Numbered from the stretch's first letter, positions 8,071 through 17,359 are shown. The stretch is 64,000 nt of DNA from Fulvivirga sp. (GCA_028280565.1 JANQLQ010000147.1:54268-118267), one strand, 5' to 3'. The notes: a model not told the origin generated them from the sequence alone. Program-made: numbers and translations.

Positions 8071-8928
8071 GTGATGAGTAGCAAAGAATTAGATAAGCTT
8101 TTTAGAGATAAGCTGGAGACGTTAAAGCAAGCGCCTTCCAATGACGCTTGGACGAAAATACAAGGACAAGTAGCTGGTAAAAATAAAAAAGTGGCCTGGC
8201 CTTATCTTAAGATTGCCGCTGCCATCCTCCTTTTGATTGCCGTGGTCAGTGTTTTCAAATTCGTGGACAGGAAAGGTGAGAAGCAAAAATTGACGGCCAT
8301 TCCCCCATCAAACAACCCCTTGCCTAACCCTGTCACCGCTGGAAAGGACACGATGAAGGGGCCAGGAGAGGAACAAAGCTCCCCCCCGTTGATCGCAACT
8401 CGTGAAAAGGCAACTAAAGCAACACCTTCGGCGGGATCTGAAAAAGAACAGTCAAAAGAAACGGGAGGCATTCAAGAAGCAAAAGTTCCTCAAAAGGAAG
8501 TAGCGCTTACACCTTCACAAAAACCCCGGCAAAAGGATAAAACGGGCGAAGCGTCACCTATAACCCCTGCTGTACAGGCCTTATCCCCTCCCGGCAACAA
8601 CGAAACTTTAGCAAAAATACACAAGGACGAAACACCTGCCCTAAATCCAAACAAGACCCAAGAAGACCTGCTGGCGGGAGAAGATAAGCCAACGCCTGCA
8701 GCAACGGGCAGGACCTTAGTGTTTGACATCGAGGAATTTGATATGAAAAACGCCGTAGCGGCTGTAGATGAAGCGCCGGAAGACCCTAAAAAGAGCGGTT
8801 TTAAGAAGATTGTTGACATTATTAAAAGTGTAAAAGAAGGCGACGGGGCATTGGCAGAGCTAAGGGAAGCAAAGAACAACTTGCTTGCCCTGGACACAAA
8901 AGAAAAAGAATATGATCACTCAAAATAA
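8071..8928 (+). CDS. anti-sigma-factor-like single-pass membrane protein
   Basis: About 285 residues. The first possible start is GTG at 8071, directly after the sigma factor stop; ATG at 8074 is equally likely. Seen: charged N-terminal 45 residues (ELDKLFRDKLETLKQAPSND), one membrane segment about 48-63 (IAAAILLLIAVVSVFKF), then a long low-complexity Pro/Lys/Thr-rich periplasmic stretch (about 70-210) and a charged C-terminal part. There is no zinc-binding HxxxCxxC anti-sigma motif. Position directly behind an ECF gene and the topology suggest it restrains the sigma factor. It overlaps the next gene by 17 bases. Confidence 0.7.
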   Translation: MMSSKELDKLFRDKLETLKQAPSNDAWTKIQGQVAGKNKKVAWPYLKIAAAILLLIAVVSVFKFVDRKGEKQKLTAIPPSNNPLPNPVTAGKDTMKGPGEEQSSPPLIATREKATKATPSAGSEKEQSKETGGIQEAKVPQKEVALTPSQKPRQKDKTGEASPITPAVQALSPPGNNETLAKIHKDETPALNPNKTQEDLLAGEDKPTPAATGRTLVFDIEEFDMKNAVAAVDEAPEDPKKSGFKKIVDIIKSVKEGDGALAELREAKNNLLALDTKEKEYDHSK

Positions 8929-9970
8929 GGTAACAACACTACTGGCATTACGCTTGATCACTATCATGATCCTTTTAGCCTCCTCTTGGTCGGCAAAAGC
9001 TCAAAATGGTACGGATTCATTGATCATAAATGTGGGTAAAAGCCAAATCATCTTTTTGGTCAGGGATAAGGAGGACTTAGAGACTCTCAAAAACTATGAC
9101 CTCAACCAGGTCTTGGAAAAACTCAGCCTCGAGCTCGACGCCGACTCGACGCTGACTTCGGGGAACGGCACAGTGTCTGACACCACCATCGTAGTAGAAG
9201 AGGCGGAAGAAGAACTGGTAACGGATAACCGGCAGGTGGAAGACCTGGAGCACTGGGAGGAGCGAGAACGCTCCGATGAAGATGAAGACCGCTACAGCAG
9301 GCGACGTAGAAGGGGTTACAGCCGACACTTTTTTAATTTGGAGTTGGGAACTAACAATTATTTGGAAGACGGTGAGTTCCCCGATGAAAATAACGAACCT
9401 TATGCCGTTCGCCCTTGGGGCTCCTGGTATGTGGGTTTAGTCTCTGTGAACCAAACCTACTTGGGAGGGTCGTTCCTCATCGAATGGGGACCTAGTGTGA
9501 CCTGGTATAACTTCAAGTTCGAAGATGACGCGGCAAGGATCATAGATGGAGACGAGACTACCTTTATCCTGGATCCCGATACCGAAACGAACTTCGAAAA
9601 AAGCAAGCTTACCGTAGCCTATGTGAATTTTTCAGTGGTACCGATGTTCATGTCCCGGAAAGACATTCGTAGAAACCGATCACGGCGGTTTTATGACAAG
9701 AAAGATGAAGACTCCGGTTTTCGTTTCGGGCTCGGGGGTTATGTAGGATATCGTATCGATAGCTACAGCAAAACCGTGATCCGAGAAGGAGGAGACAAAG
9801 ACAAGGATCGGGACAAGGACAGTTTCAATCTCTCTAGCTTAAGGTATGGTCTAAGAGCACAGATAGGGTTTAGCGGTACGGACTTATTCATTAATTACGA
9901 CCTCAATGAACTCTTCAACGATAACCGGGGGCCAAAACTCAATGCCTTCAGCATAGGACTGATACTTTAG
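8912..9970 (+). CDS. outer membrane beta-barrel protein
   Basis: A 352-residue exported protein. The start at 8912 is chosen because MITQNKVTTLLALRLITIMI begins a normal signal peptide ending SAKAQ; an earlier in-frame ATG lies deep in the upstream gene. The N-terminal mature part (about 30-135) is acidic with a short Arg-rich run before the barrel. The barrel part shows NYLEDGEFPDENNEPYAVRP and WGSWYVGL, almost the same as in the next gene, and ends with strands rich in Tyr/Phe. A paralogue of the following gene, with an extra N-terminal region. Probably anchored in the outer membrane and controlled by the ECF factor. Confidence 0.82.
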   Translation: MITQNKVTTLLALRLITIMILLASSWSAKAQNGTDSLIINVGKSQIIFLVRDKEDLETLKNYDLNQVLEKLSLELDADSTLTSGNGTVSDTTIVVEEAEEELVTDNRQVEDLEHWEERERSDEDEDRYSRRRRRGYSRHFFNLELGTNNYLEDGEFPDENNEPYAVRPWGSWYVGLVSVNQTYLGGSFLIEWGPSVTWYNFKFEDDAARIIDGDETTFILDPDTETNFEKSKLTVAYVNFSVVPMFMSRKDIRRNRSRRFYDKKDEDSGFRFGLGGYVGYRIDSYSKTVIREGGDKDKDRDKDSFNLSSLRYGLRAQIGFSGTDLFINYDLNELFNDNRGPKLNAFSIGLIL

Positions 9971-10010
9971 TTCCTAGTTGAGTAGTAAGAACCTTCCGTC
10001 AGGAACAAAT

Positions 10011-10043
10011 ACTCAATACTCAATACTCAATACTCAATACTAA
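10011..10043. repeat. tandem heptamer repeat (ACTCAAT)4 (family E)
   Basis: Four exact tandem copies of ACTCAAT at 10011-10038, followed by a partial fifth (ACTAA). It lies between the two outer-membrane paralogues, about 30 bases upstream of the second start. Copy number of such a repeat may vary by slippage. Confidence 0.85.
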
Positions 10044-10071
10044 TAACACTTTACGTCAAAAACTCAAAATT

Positions 10072-10845
10072 ATGAAAACGATCAGACTATTATTTATGGC
10101 CACCCTAACGGTGATGATTTTCACAGGTGCTTTTGCGCAAGACGATGAAGAGAAGAAAAAGAGAAACAGGAGCCGTGGCACTTACAGCAATTTTAAAATT
10201 GACCTAGGCATCAATAATTATTTGGAGGACGGCGAATCGCCCGGGGATAATAACGAATTGTATTCCGTACGGCCCTGGGGGTCTTGGTATGTCGGGTTAA
10301 ACTCCATTTATGACACTCATATTACCGGCGCTTTGCACCTAGAATGGGGCGGTGGCGTAAGCTGGTACAATTTCAAATTTGAAGACGAATCTGTGCGATT
10401 ATCGGAAGGGCCGGATGCAGTAGTTTTCAGTCAAGACCCTGATGGGCTGGATTATACAAAAAGTAAACTTACCGCAGCTTATGTCAACGTCAGTGCAGTA
10501 CCCATGCTAAAGTTTGGCGCCAAAAACCGTCCAGGTCACTGGTTTCGTTGGAAAGGAAATAATCATGACTTCGAATGGAAGCGCAAAGGAGGTTTTAGAA
10601 TAGGGGCCGGGATGTACGCCGGCTACCGTATTGCCAGCTATACCAAGTACGTGGTAGAAGAAGATGGTGATAAGGAAAAGGATAAAGACCGGGACGGATT
10701 TTTTCTCAATAATTTGCGATATGGCGCCAGGATGCAGTTAGGGTTCCGCGGGTTAGATCTATTCTTTAATTACGATCTCAACGAACTCTTTTCGGATAAC
10801 AAAGGCCCGGAATTAAACGCCTTCAGTTTCGGTGTCGTTCTCTAA
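10072..10845 (+). CDS. outer membrane beta-barrel protein, paralogue of the upstream gene
   Basis: A 257-residue exported protein with signal peptide ending GAFAQ (about residue 23). The barrel contains NYLEDGESPGDNNELYSVRP and WGSWYVGL, then AYVNVSAVPML and LFFNYDLNELFSDNKGPELN, each matching the upstream gene. It lacks the acidic N-terminal part of that paralogue, so this may be the core porin and the other a derivative. Transcription probably ends at the hairpin 28 bases downstream. Confidence 0.85.
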   Translation: MKTIRLLFMATLTVMIFTGAFAQDDEEKKKRNRSRGTYSNFKIDLGINNYLEDGESPGDNNELYSVRPWGSWYVGLNSIYDTHITGALHLEWGGGVSWYNFKFEDESVRLSEGPDAVVFSQDPDGLDYTKSKLTAAYVNVSAVPMLKFGAKNRPGHWFRWKGNNHDFEWKRKGGFRIGAGMYAGYRIASYTKYVVEEDGDKEKDKDRDGFFLNNLRYGARMQLGFRGLDLFFNYDLNELFSDNKGPELNAFSFGVVL

Positions 10846-10872
10846 AGCCGATGTGTTGATACACTGGAGGGG

Positions 10873-10896
10873 AGGCGGGTGTTTTGCCCGCCTTTT
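10873..10896 (+). terminator. Rho-independent terminator
   Basis: Perfect 7-base stem AGGCGGG (10873-10879) / CCCGCCT (10887-10893) with a 7-base loop, followed by TTT. Ends the ECF/outer-membrane-protein operon. Confidence 0.85.
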
Positions 10897-10957
10897 CAAT
10901 TTCAACCCTAGTCCTATTTTAGGTTTAAGTCATTGATAATAAGACTTTTATTCTCAC

Positions 10958-11187
10958 ACCTAGTGCCAGCGAATTGCAAAGGATGGGTGATCCATATCCT
11001 GTTCTAAATCCATCTAAAACCCATACCTAAGAACGTCATTCCTTACTTTCTAACATCGTCATTCCTGCTCTCACGCATCGCTCACCCTGCGAGCTCGGCA
11101 GGAATGACGATAAAGAAGTTTCTTTTCGTTTTTGATGAGGATATCCAACGGGCTCCTTTATCGTTAAATCCCTGCCTACCAAGTAAT
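10958..11187. repeat. dispersed repeat, family A copy 1
   Basis: About 230 bases that match, in inverted orientation, the repeat at 56127-56472. Shared landmarks: GAACGTCATTCCTTACTTTC, GCAGGAATGACGATAAAGAA and GGATATCCAACGGGCTCCTT versus near-identical words at the other site. This copy lacks 108 bases that the other has between two AGGAAT direct repeats. Noncoding. Confidence 0.8.
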
Positions 11188-11224
11188 TGAATGTAACAAA
11201 GTAGTCCTAGTGTTAAGTTAAGTG

Positions 11225-11395
11225 CAATTGGGCGGTTTAGCTATTTTTACCAATCTCGTTTTTAAAGTCGGCCGTTGGCAATGAGCAATCAGCAACTCTC
11301 ATTTTTTGCCTACTGCCTTTTGCCTACTGCCGACTGGTCAATACCTCGAACATAGCTCATCCTGTACCCCATACGTGATTTGTGCCTTAACTCAC
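11225..11395. repeat. dispersed repeat, family B copy 1
   Basis: Contains CGGCCGTTGGCAATGAGCAA, TTGCCTACTGCC repeated, GCCGACTGGTCAATACCTC and AGCTCATCCTGTACCCCATA. Similar series occur at 19235-19375, 19750-19860 and 55761-55885. The GGCAATGAGCAATC and TTTGCCTACTGCCGACT words can form a long imperfect hairpin. Confidence 0.75.
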
Positions 11396-11413
11396 CACCA
11401 GGGGGTATGCTTC

Positions 11414-13837
11414 CTACTCATACCGTAAAGAATCCACCGGGTTGGCCCGCGCTGCTTTCACAATTTGATAGCCGATCGTACCCCATGCGATCAACAAGCC
11501 AAAAACTGCGGCAATGGCAAAGGGACCCCATTGGATCGGGCCCGGGTAGGCAAATCCTTCCAGCCACATCTCCATGCCAAAGTAAGCGACCGGGGAAGCT
11601 ATGGCAGCGGCAATCAAGACCAGCACAGTAAACCCTTTACCCAACAGGGCTAAGATCTGTGTAATGCTGGCTCCAAGCACTTTGCGTATCCCGATCTCCT
11701 TGATCCGCTGCTCGGCGGTAAACGAAGCCAGCCCAAAAAGTCCCAAGGCCGCTATGACCACAGCAAGTCCTGAAAACCAAGTGACTGTCGAAACGAGCCG
11801 GTCTTCACTTTGATACAAGTCACTGAAACTTTCGTCTATCTCGTAGTAGTCAAAAGGGAAGCCTGGCCTTAGGAAGGCCCATTGTTCTTGGAGAAATGAT
11901 ACCACTTCTTCCTTCTGTTGGGGGTTATACCGTACCAATACACTGTTGGCCCGTCCATCCGTGACCAGGAATACGATCGGAGCGATAAGCTGGTGCAACG
12001 ATTCGAAATGAAAATCCCGGGTTACGCCGATGATCTCCCCTTTCCTACCTCCATAGTTGAATGACTCCCCGATAGCGTTTGAGGGATCATTCCAACCGAT
12101 CCGTCGTACCGCGGACTCGTTTAATATAAACGCCGTGGTAGAATCGCTGGCACGGTCGGGATCAAAGTGCCGGCCTGCCACCAACTCTATACCCAGCGAA
12201 GGCAAGTAATCATGATCCACATGCACATCGGCAATACGAAAATCCAAGCGTACCTTCTCACCATCACGTACAATCGAAGCCCCCTGTGAGTCTAGTAACC
12301 GGCCGGAAGGTACCCTGCTGGCCAAAGTCACCTCGTTAATGCCGGGCTGGGCTTTGAACTGGTTTTTAAGGTCTTCAAACCGGGCATAAACCTCATCGCT
12401 GGAAGGGAGTACCAGCACATTTTCCTTGTTAAAACCCAAGTCTTTATTCCTAACGTAATCCAATTGGTCATGCACTATCCCCACACCAATGATCAGCGCA
12501 ATAGAGATAAAAAACTGGAAGACCACTAAAATCGACCTTAAGTTGAAATTTCCACCGGTGCTTTTGTGGCCGCCTTTCAAAACAGAAGCGGGCTCAAATG
12601 CTGAAAGAAAAAAAGCCGGATAGCTACCGGCAATCAGCCCTGCGAAGAGCGTAATGCCCAATAACAATAAAAAAGCAAATTGATTAGCGTATAGATTAAG
12701 ATCAAGCTCTTTTTGCACAAAAACATTAAAGTAAGGCAATGCAAAGAGCACCAGTAGGCAAGCGACGAACAATGCAATTAGGGCAAAAAGGATCGATTCA
12801 GTGATAAACTGGCGGATCAACGATGATTTAAAAGCTCCCATTACCTTCCTTAAACCTACCTCCTTGGCTCTTTTTGCGGATCGTGCCGTGGCTAGGTTCA
12901 TAAAATTGACGCAGGCGATGAGCAATGTGAACAGTGCAATAATAGAATAGATATACACATAGGCGATATCCCCATTAGGCTCAATTTCAGAGTCCAAATG
13001 GGAATGAAGGTGGATATCTGCCACGGGCATGAAGTTTAACCGGTTCCTTTCGGAAGCCTTGCGCCCATTATTTTCTCCAAGGTGTTTATCAAAAAAACCG
13101 GGTATCCCTGTCTCCAGCTCTTTTATATCTTTCCCTTTCGCAAGTAATACATAGGTGGCGTAGTTGTTGCTTCCCCAGTTTTTCATGAGATTTTCTACCC
13201 CAAAGGCCATCTCCAAGGTGGCAAAAGAAGCGAGGAAGTCCCAATGAAAGTGTGAATTTACAGGTATATCCCGGGCAATTCCCGTCACCTTTACGGGAAA
13301 CTCTTCCCCAAAATTGTTGAAGACCATTGTTTCTCCAATGGGATCCGATGTTCCAAAGTATTTGGTAGCGGTGGATTCAGTGATCACCATCGTAGCGGGC
13401 TCGACCAAGGCAGTGGCTGGGTCACCCTCTACCAAGGGCCAGGAAAATACATCGAAGACACGCGCATCCGCTATGTAAAAATTGGGCTCTTCGATCTTTT
13501 TTTCCCCATAGCTGATCAACGGTCCATACCCGGACCCAATCCTGATCGACTCCTCGATGATCCCCTCGAAGTCATTCTTCAACAACGGGCCGAAAGGAGG
13601 TGCGCAATGTCCCAAATGAAGATTGGTCTTGAGATCGTCGTTAAGCCATTCTCGCGATACGCGGTAGATCCTCTCATGGTCTACATGGTACTTGTCATAC
13701 GAGAGTTCATCTTGGACAAAAAGAACGATCAGGATGGTAGCGGCCATTCCTATGGCCAACCCGAAAATATTGATAAAGGCATAGGTCCTTTCTCTCAGGA
13801 GGTTACGAAAAGCTATTTTGATGTAGTTTTTGAGCAT
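11414..13837 (-). CDS. MacB/FtsX-like ABC transporter permease
   Basis: An 807-residue inner-membrane permease of the FtsX/MacB class with two repeated halves. Seen: N-terminal signature MLKNYIKIAFRNLLRERTYA, first membrane segment (FINIFGLAIGMAATILIVLF), a periplasmic MacB_PCD region (about 45-250), FtsX block around 285-400 with ARSAKRAKEVGLRKVMGAFK, a second periplasmic region (about 440-650), and a last FtsX block with AEQRIKEIGIRKVLGASITQ. The length fits the large Bacteroidota permeases. No ATPase gene is adjacent, so the partner must be encoded elsewhere. Substrate unknown; peptides, lipoproteins or signals are usual for the class. Confidence 0.93.
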   Translation of the reverse strand: MLKNYIKIAFRNLLRERTYAFINIFGLAIGMAATILIVLFVQDELSYDKYHVDHERIYRVSREWLNDDLKTNLHLGHCAPPFGPLLKNDFEGIIEESIRIGSGYGPLISYGEKKIEEPNFYIADARVFDVFSWPLVEGDPATALVEPATMVITESTATKYFGTSDPIGETMVFNNFGEEFPVKVTGIARDIPVNSHFHWDFLASFATLEMAFGVENLMKNWGSNNYATYVLLAKGKDIKELETGIPGFFDKHLGENNGRKASERNRLNFMPVADIHLHSHLDSEIEPNGDIAYVYIYSIIALFTLLIACVNFMNLATARSAKRAKEVGLRKVMGAFKSSLIRQFITESILFALIALFVACLLVLFALPYFNVFVQKELDLNLYANQFAFLLLLGITLFAGLIAGSYPAFFLSAFEPASVLKGGHKSTGGNFNLRSILVVFQFFISIALIIGVGIVHDQLDYVRNKDLGFNKENVLVLPSSDEVYARFEDLKNQFKAQPGINEVTLASRVPSGRLLDSQGASIVRDGEKVRLDFRIADVHVDHDYLPSLGIELVAGRHFDPDRASDSTTAFILNESAVRRIGWNDPSNAIGESFNYGGRKGEIIGVTRDFHFESLHQLIAPIVFLVTDGRANSVLVRYNPQQKEEVVSFLQEQWAFLRPGFPFDYYEIDESFSDLYQSEDRLVSTVTWFSGLAVVIAALGLFGLASFTAEQRIKEIGIRKVLGASITQILALLGKGFTVLVLIAAAIASPVAYFGMEMWLEGFAYPGPIQWGPFAIAAVFGLLIAWGTIGYQIVKAARANPVDSLRYE

Positions 13838-13994
13838 GATCTTGGAAATATTTGTTGTTTAAGAAAAAGACAGGCAATTAGGTTAATTGTTGCACCAAGA
13901 GAAACTTAACCGTTGGTAAATGTAGGTACTGCCGAGGGTAGAGAATATACTTTGAACACATGGGACTTAGGCCCGGGCTAAGACATCCTTAGTA

Positions 13995-14678
13995 CTAATC
14001 CAGTCTTTTCAACTCTTTCTTGAGCTCACCGAGGTCATCCTTAAGGCTCTCGCGAACGTCTTCCATAGTATCCTGCAGTTCCTCTCGCCACTTATGGGTA
14101 TGTTCTCGGATCTCTTCGCGGTGGTCTTCCCACTGCCAATTCCAGTCCCATTCCCAACCCTGCTCATCGATATCCAGTTGTACATCTATATTAACATCTT
14201 CTAGCTCATCAAGGTCAAGGTCAATATCGAAATCAACACCATGCCAGGCAAACCCCCGTAAGCCCGGGGTATTGCGTTTATCACAGTGGCTATCGTGCTG
14301 GCGAGCCCCCTTTTTGGTGACCAGGTAATTTCCATTGTTGCCAATAAATTCCGCCCCTGTTATTTCCATACGGGCAGGCCCCTGTATTCTTTTTAGCTCG
14401 CGGTTAAACACATGCACAATGGCGTCGTTTACGTTGGAAAGGTCCAGTGATAAAATCCCGGCATGCACTTGGGCAGACACATTTTCCGTTTTGGCGCCTT
14501 CCACCAGTATGGAAGGATATTTCGACCCGGAGGATGCCACATCTAATACGGCGGCATCACCTGTGATAATGATCTTATCAAAAGGAGTGAGGTCATTGAG
14601 TTTTACGGTTTGAGCGTTGGCGGCTACCGAAGAGGAAGCCATCCATGCCACGAAAAGCAGGTAGTGGAGTTTTTTCAT
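13995..14678 (-). CDS. exported GIN-domain-like protein with acidic C-terminus
   Basis: A 227-residue exported protein; the ATG at 14678 gives a signal peptide ending AANAQ, better than the upstream ATG at 14705. The middle (LNDLTPFDKIIITGDAAVLD, then VSAQVHAGILSLDLSNVNDA) resembles a single GIN/DUF2807 beta-helix domain. The last 80 residues are very acidic and Trp-rich (EWDWNWQWEDHREE) and turn into a coiled-coil-like Lys/Glu/Leu helix. Last gene of the ECF operon running from 17917 down. Function unknown; the operon suggests an envelope sensing or stress role. Confidence 0.75.
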   Translation of the reverse strand: MKKLHYLLFVAWMASSSVAANAQTVKLNDLTPFDKIIITGDAAVLDVASSGSKYPSILVEGAKTENVSAQVHAGILSLDLSNVNDAIVHVFNRELKRIQGPARMEITGAEFIGNNGNYLVTKKGARQHDSHCDKRNTPGLRGFAWHGVDFDIDLDLDELEDVNIDVQLDIDEQGWEWDWNWQWEDHREEIREHTHKWREELQDTMEDVRESLKDDLGELKKELKRLD

Positions 14679-14729
14679 GATTGTTGAGTTTTTGACCACT
14701 TTCAATTTAGCAAATAAATAACAAAATCC

Positions 14730-15533
14730 TTACTTCTTGCGCAGGTAAATGTCCCCGTTGTAATTCTTGATCATCATCTCAGGGCCGCCTCCATTCACAT
14801 CTCCCCTTACCCAATCATCGAGGTAGACTTTGTAAGTACCGGACTTTTTCTCGGTTTTTGTGATCGGCTCATTTTTCTTTACGGAAAAGTCGAACCCTGA
14901 ATATATTTCTCCGCGCGAGGTTTTCATCTTCAAAGAAGCTTTAAAATTTGCCGGGAGAGTGAGGTCTACGTTACCGTTATAGGTGGTAAAGGCCATAGGC
15001 GTATCCGGGGTTATTTTGTCAAAGGTGACTTTAATAGTGCCGTTGTAGGTATCGGCCACCAACGACCCGGAAATGTTCTCTGCGGTGATCCTGCCGTTAT
15101 AGTTATCCGCTACTACCTCACCCGTAATGTTTTGTACATAAATATTGCCGCTATTGTAAGTTTCCACATGCAAGTCTACCCGGCTGGGGATCTCCAGCAC
15201 CAGGTCGATGCCCTTGTTCCAAGAATCAGAGTCTATGTTTATGTAGTTGTTTTTTTCACTGATCTCGAGGTCTGTAGCTGCACTCGCGATCATTCTTAAC
15301 CCATTTTTAAGCTGCTCTTTGCTTTTAGAGGCCTTGGCAGTATATTTTACGAGCACATCCTTCCTTGCTGACCCCACTACCTCTATGGATCCCTTCTTGA
15401 TATCCACGCGCACCTTACCGGGTTTGGCAGGATCGCTAAAAGGTATGGTTAATTCTCCACTGTCTTGCGCTTGCACACTACTTATTAGCAAAAAAAGGAG
15501 TGCAAAAACTATGATTGATCTATTGCTTTTCAT
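14730..15533 (-). CDS. DUF4097 beta-strand repeat protein, exported
   Basis: A 267-residue exported protein: signal peptide ending SSVQAQ, then DUF4097-type repeats in which short turns GNIYVQNITGEVVADNYNGR and GTIKVTFDKITP alternate to make a beta-helix. It ends with NYNGDIYLRKK, nearly identical to the end of the upstream DUF4097 protein (FNGDAYIRKKK), so the two are likely paralogues. Gap of 148 bases to the upstream gene, containing a hairpin. Role unknown. Confidence 0.85.
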   Translation of the reverse strand: MKSNRSIIVFALLFLLISSVQAQDSGELTIPFSDPAKPGKVRVDIKKGSIEVVGSARKDVLVKYTAKASKSKEQLKNGLRMIASAATDLEISEKNNYINIDSDSWNKGIDLVLEIPSRVDLHVETYNSGNIYVQNITGEVVADNYNGRITAENISGSLVADTYNGTIKVTFDKITPDTPMAFTTYNGNVDLTLPANFKASLKMKTSRGEIYSGFDFSVKKNEPITKTEKKSGTYKVYLDDWVRGDVNGGGPEMMIKNYNGDIYLRKK

Positions 15534-15607
15534 CTTTTACCTGTTGTTAAATTCCTATTTATTTTGCCTGGACGTCTCCCATCTTAAGAGCTGGGTCCTG
15601 GCATTGT

Positions 15608-15671
15608 CTACAGGCTTTTTACACCGGTCATGCCCCCTGGCCGAAGGAGTAAGCTGAGGTAAAACCTGTAG
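15608..15671 (-). other. hairpin between the two DUF4097 genes
   Basis: CTACAGG (15608-15614) pairs with CCTGTAG (15665-15671), and the adjoining TTTTTAC/GTAAAA extends the stem with a two-base bulge. It is in the only long gap of this operon and might tune expression of the two distal genes. No U-run follows. Confidence 0.35.
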
Positions 15672-15681
15672 TCATTTGTTG

Positions 15682-16563
15682 TTATTTTTTCTTCCTTATA
15701 TAAGCATCTCCATTGAACGTTTCAAAACGCATTGTAACACCCCCGCCGCCAAAGCTGATCACGGATGTAGCGTCCACTTTGAACGACACTCCCTGCTTCT
15801 TCACTTCTTCATTTTTGGCCAGTAGCATGGGCTTTTTTTCAATGTTAGTGTAATCTGTATAAATATCACCGTTAAAACTTTTGAAGGTAACATCGGCCTT
15901 TAGTGCACCGGGAAAATACGCATTAATATCACCGTTCAAGGTGTAGAAAGACGACTCCCACGAGGGAATACGGCTATACTCCACGGTAACATCTCCATTG
16001 ACCGTATGGATGTTTGTTTCACCGGCAATCTCTTTGGCCGTGATGGAACCATTGATGTTGTTAAGTTGCAAAGAACCTATAAGATCGCTCACGGAAATAT
16101 CACCATCGTTAATCGTCGATAAACAAACATTCATCGATCGAGGGATCTTCAAGGTGAAATTATGTTGAAAATCATAGCCGTAGTCGCAATTGTTCCAGTT
16201 GTAACCCCACCGGTTGGAGTTGCCGGATCTGTATTTACGCCGCTCACGGTCGAACTGTCCGCACGGACCTTTGATAAAGACGATCAACGTATCGTAGCGG
16301 TCGATCACTCCAAGGCTCAACTCCTCTTTGGCCCCCTGCAAGCGGCTTCCCGTTTTTGCCCGAATGGTGAGCTCCGCCTCTAAAATAATACTTGTCCCGG
16401 CATAGGCCTCTGCGATGATCGAACCATTGATATTTGCTAAAAAGAAGACATTAGACGCATCAAATTGCTCAAAGGCCAGTTCTCTTTTTATCGTTTCACG
16501 GTGCTGCTGCGCTCCTAGCGCCCCAGCCATAAAGATCATTATTGCTATAAAACGTATTTTCAT
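15682..16563 (-). CDS. DUF4097 beta-strand repeat protein, exported
   Basis: A 293-residue exported protein: signal peptide of about 18 residues (MKIRFIAIMIFMAGALGAQQ), an N-terminal beta region (ANINGSIIAEAYAGTSIILE), a short Arg/Asn/Tyr-rich insertion with two Cys (GPCGQFDRERRKYRSGNSNR, NNCDYGYD) and then DUF4097 repeats (INDGDISVSDLIGSLQLNNI, NGSITAKEIAGETNIHTVNG). Its start lies one base after the stop of the HEAT-repeat gene, so the two are cotranscribed. Function unknown. Confidence 0.85.
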   Translation of the reverse strand: MKIRFIAIMIFMAGALGAQQHRETIKRELAFEQFDASNVFFLANINGSIIAEAYAGTSIILEAELTIRAKTGSRLQGAKEELSLGVIDRYDTLIVFIKGPCGQFDRERRKYRSGNSNRWGYNWNNCDYGYDFQHNFTLKIPRSMNVCLSTINDGDISVSDLIGSLQLNNINGSITAKEIAGETNIHTVNGDVTVEYSRIPSWESSFYTLNGDINAYFPGALKADVTFKSFNGDIYTDYTNIEKKPMLLAKNEEVKKQGVSFKVDATSVISFGGGGVTMRFETFNGDAYIRKKK

Positions 16564-16564
16564 C

Positions 16565-17347
16565 TTAGATCAGGATACGAATACTTTCTTCAATTTTTTC
16601 TTTTACCTCTGCCGGGGTTTCTTCCCGCTCCAGCAGTTTTTTCAATGGATCCACGGAATTTTTCTCCTGCAATGCCACCATCGTCTCGGCTAGGCTGATC
16701 TGTACCAAGGGGGATTCTTGCCGGGCAATGGAAGCAATCAGCCCAGTACGCACACTCGGATCACTAGAGTACGGCAATAAGGCTTCCAAAGCGGCGAGAC
16801 GTACATTAACGTTCTCATCACTATTCAAGGTCTGCAAGAGGGCTTCCGTTACTTTTTGACTTGCCCCCGGCAACTCACTGGACAGGCTTACTGCTTTAAG
16901 ACGATCACTGGTGGACTCTTTCTCCAGCAGGCTTAACATCATCATCTCTTTCATTTCCTTTACTTCCGCGGAAAGAAGATGGATCTCTGTGTGGTCTTGG
17001 CCGTTGGGGCTGAAAAACCAACCTATAGCTATGCCGGCAGCTAATAGGCCGAAAGTATACGCCCAACGCACGCTGGGCACGGATATCCAAAGGTTTGTAA
17101 ACCATTGACTTCTTGCCTTTTTCGTTTTAGACGTAGTAGCCAAAAGAGCATAAAAGGATCCAGTCATTTTTTCAGAAGGCGCAGGTGTTTCCAGCCCATC
17201 CAGGTCTTGGTAGAGCCTGTATATATCCCCTAGCGCTTCCAGTTCGACCTCGCCGGTCTCGATATACTTTTCTAAAATCTGCAGGTCCTCTTCAGAAGCC
17301 TTACCTTCTTTATATTTCCGGATTAAGTCACTCAATTGCTGTTCCAT
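16565..17347 (-). CDS. HEAT-repeat single-pass membrane protein (anti-sigma-like)
   Basis: A 260-residue protein. Cytoplasmic N-terminus of about 90 residues with a helical KYKEGKASEEDLQILEKYIE region that could bind sigma, one membrane segment (AYTFGLLAAGIAIGWFF, about 95-111), and a periplasmic part built of HEAT repeats (VNVRLAALEALLPYSSDPSV, ESPLVQISLAETMVALQEKN, SVDPLKKLLEREETPAEVKE). It sits 12 bases after the ECF sigma gene, where an anti-sigma factor is expected. No zinc motif. A sensor that binds sigma inside and an envelope ligand outside is an inference. Confidence 0.75.
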   Translation of the reverse strand: MEQQLSDLIRKYKEGKASEEDLQILEKYIETGEVELEALGDIYRLYQDLDGLETPAPSEKMTGSFYALLATTSKTKKARSQWFTNLWISVPSVRWAYTFGLLAAGIAIGWFFSPNGQDHTEIHLLSAEVKEMKEMMMLSLLEKESTSDRLKAVSLSSELPGASQKVTEALLQTLNSDENVNVRLAALEALLPYSSDPSVRTGLIASIARQESPLVQISLAETMVALQEKNSVDPLKKLLEREETPAEVKEKIEESIRILI

Positions 17348-17359
17348 GATCTTAAAATT

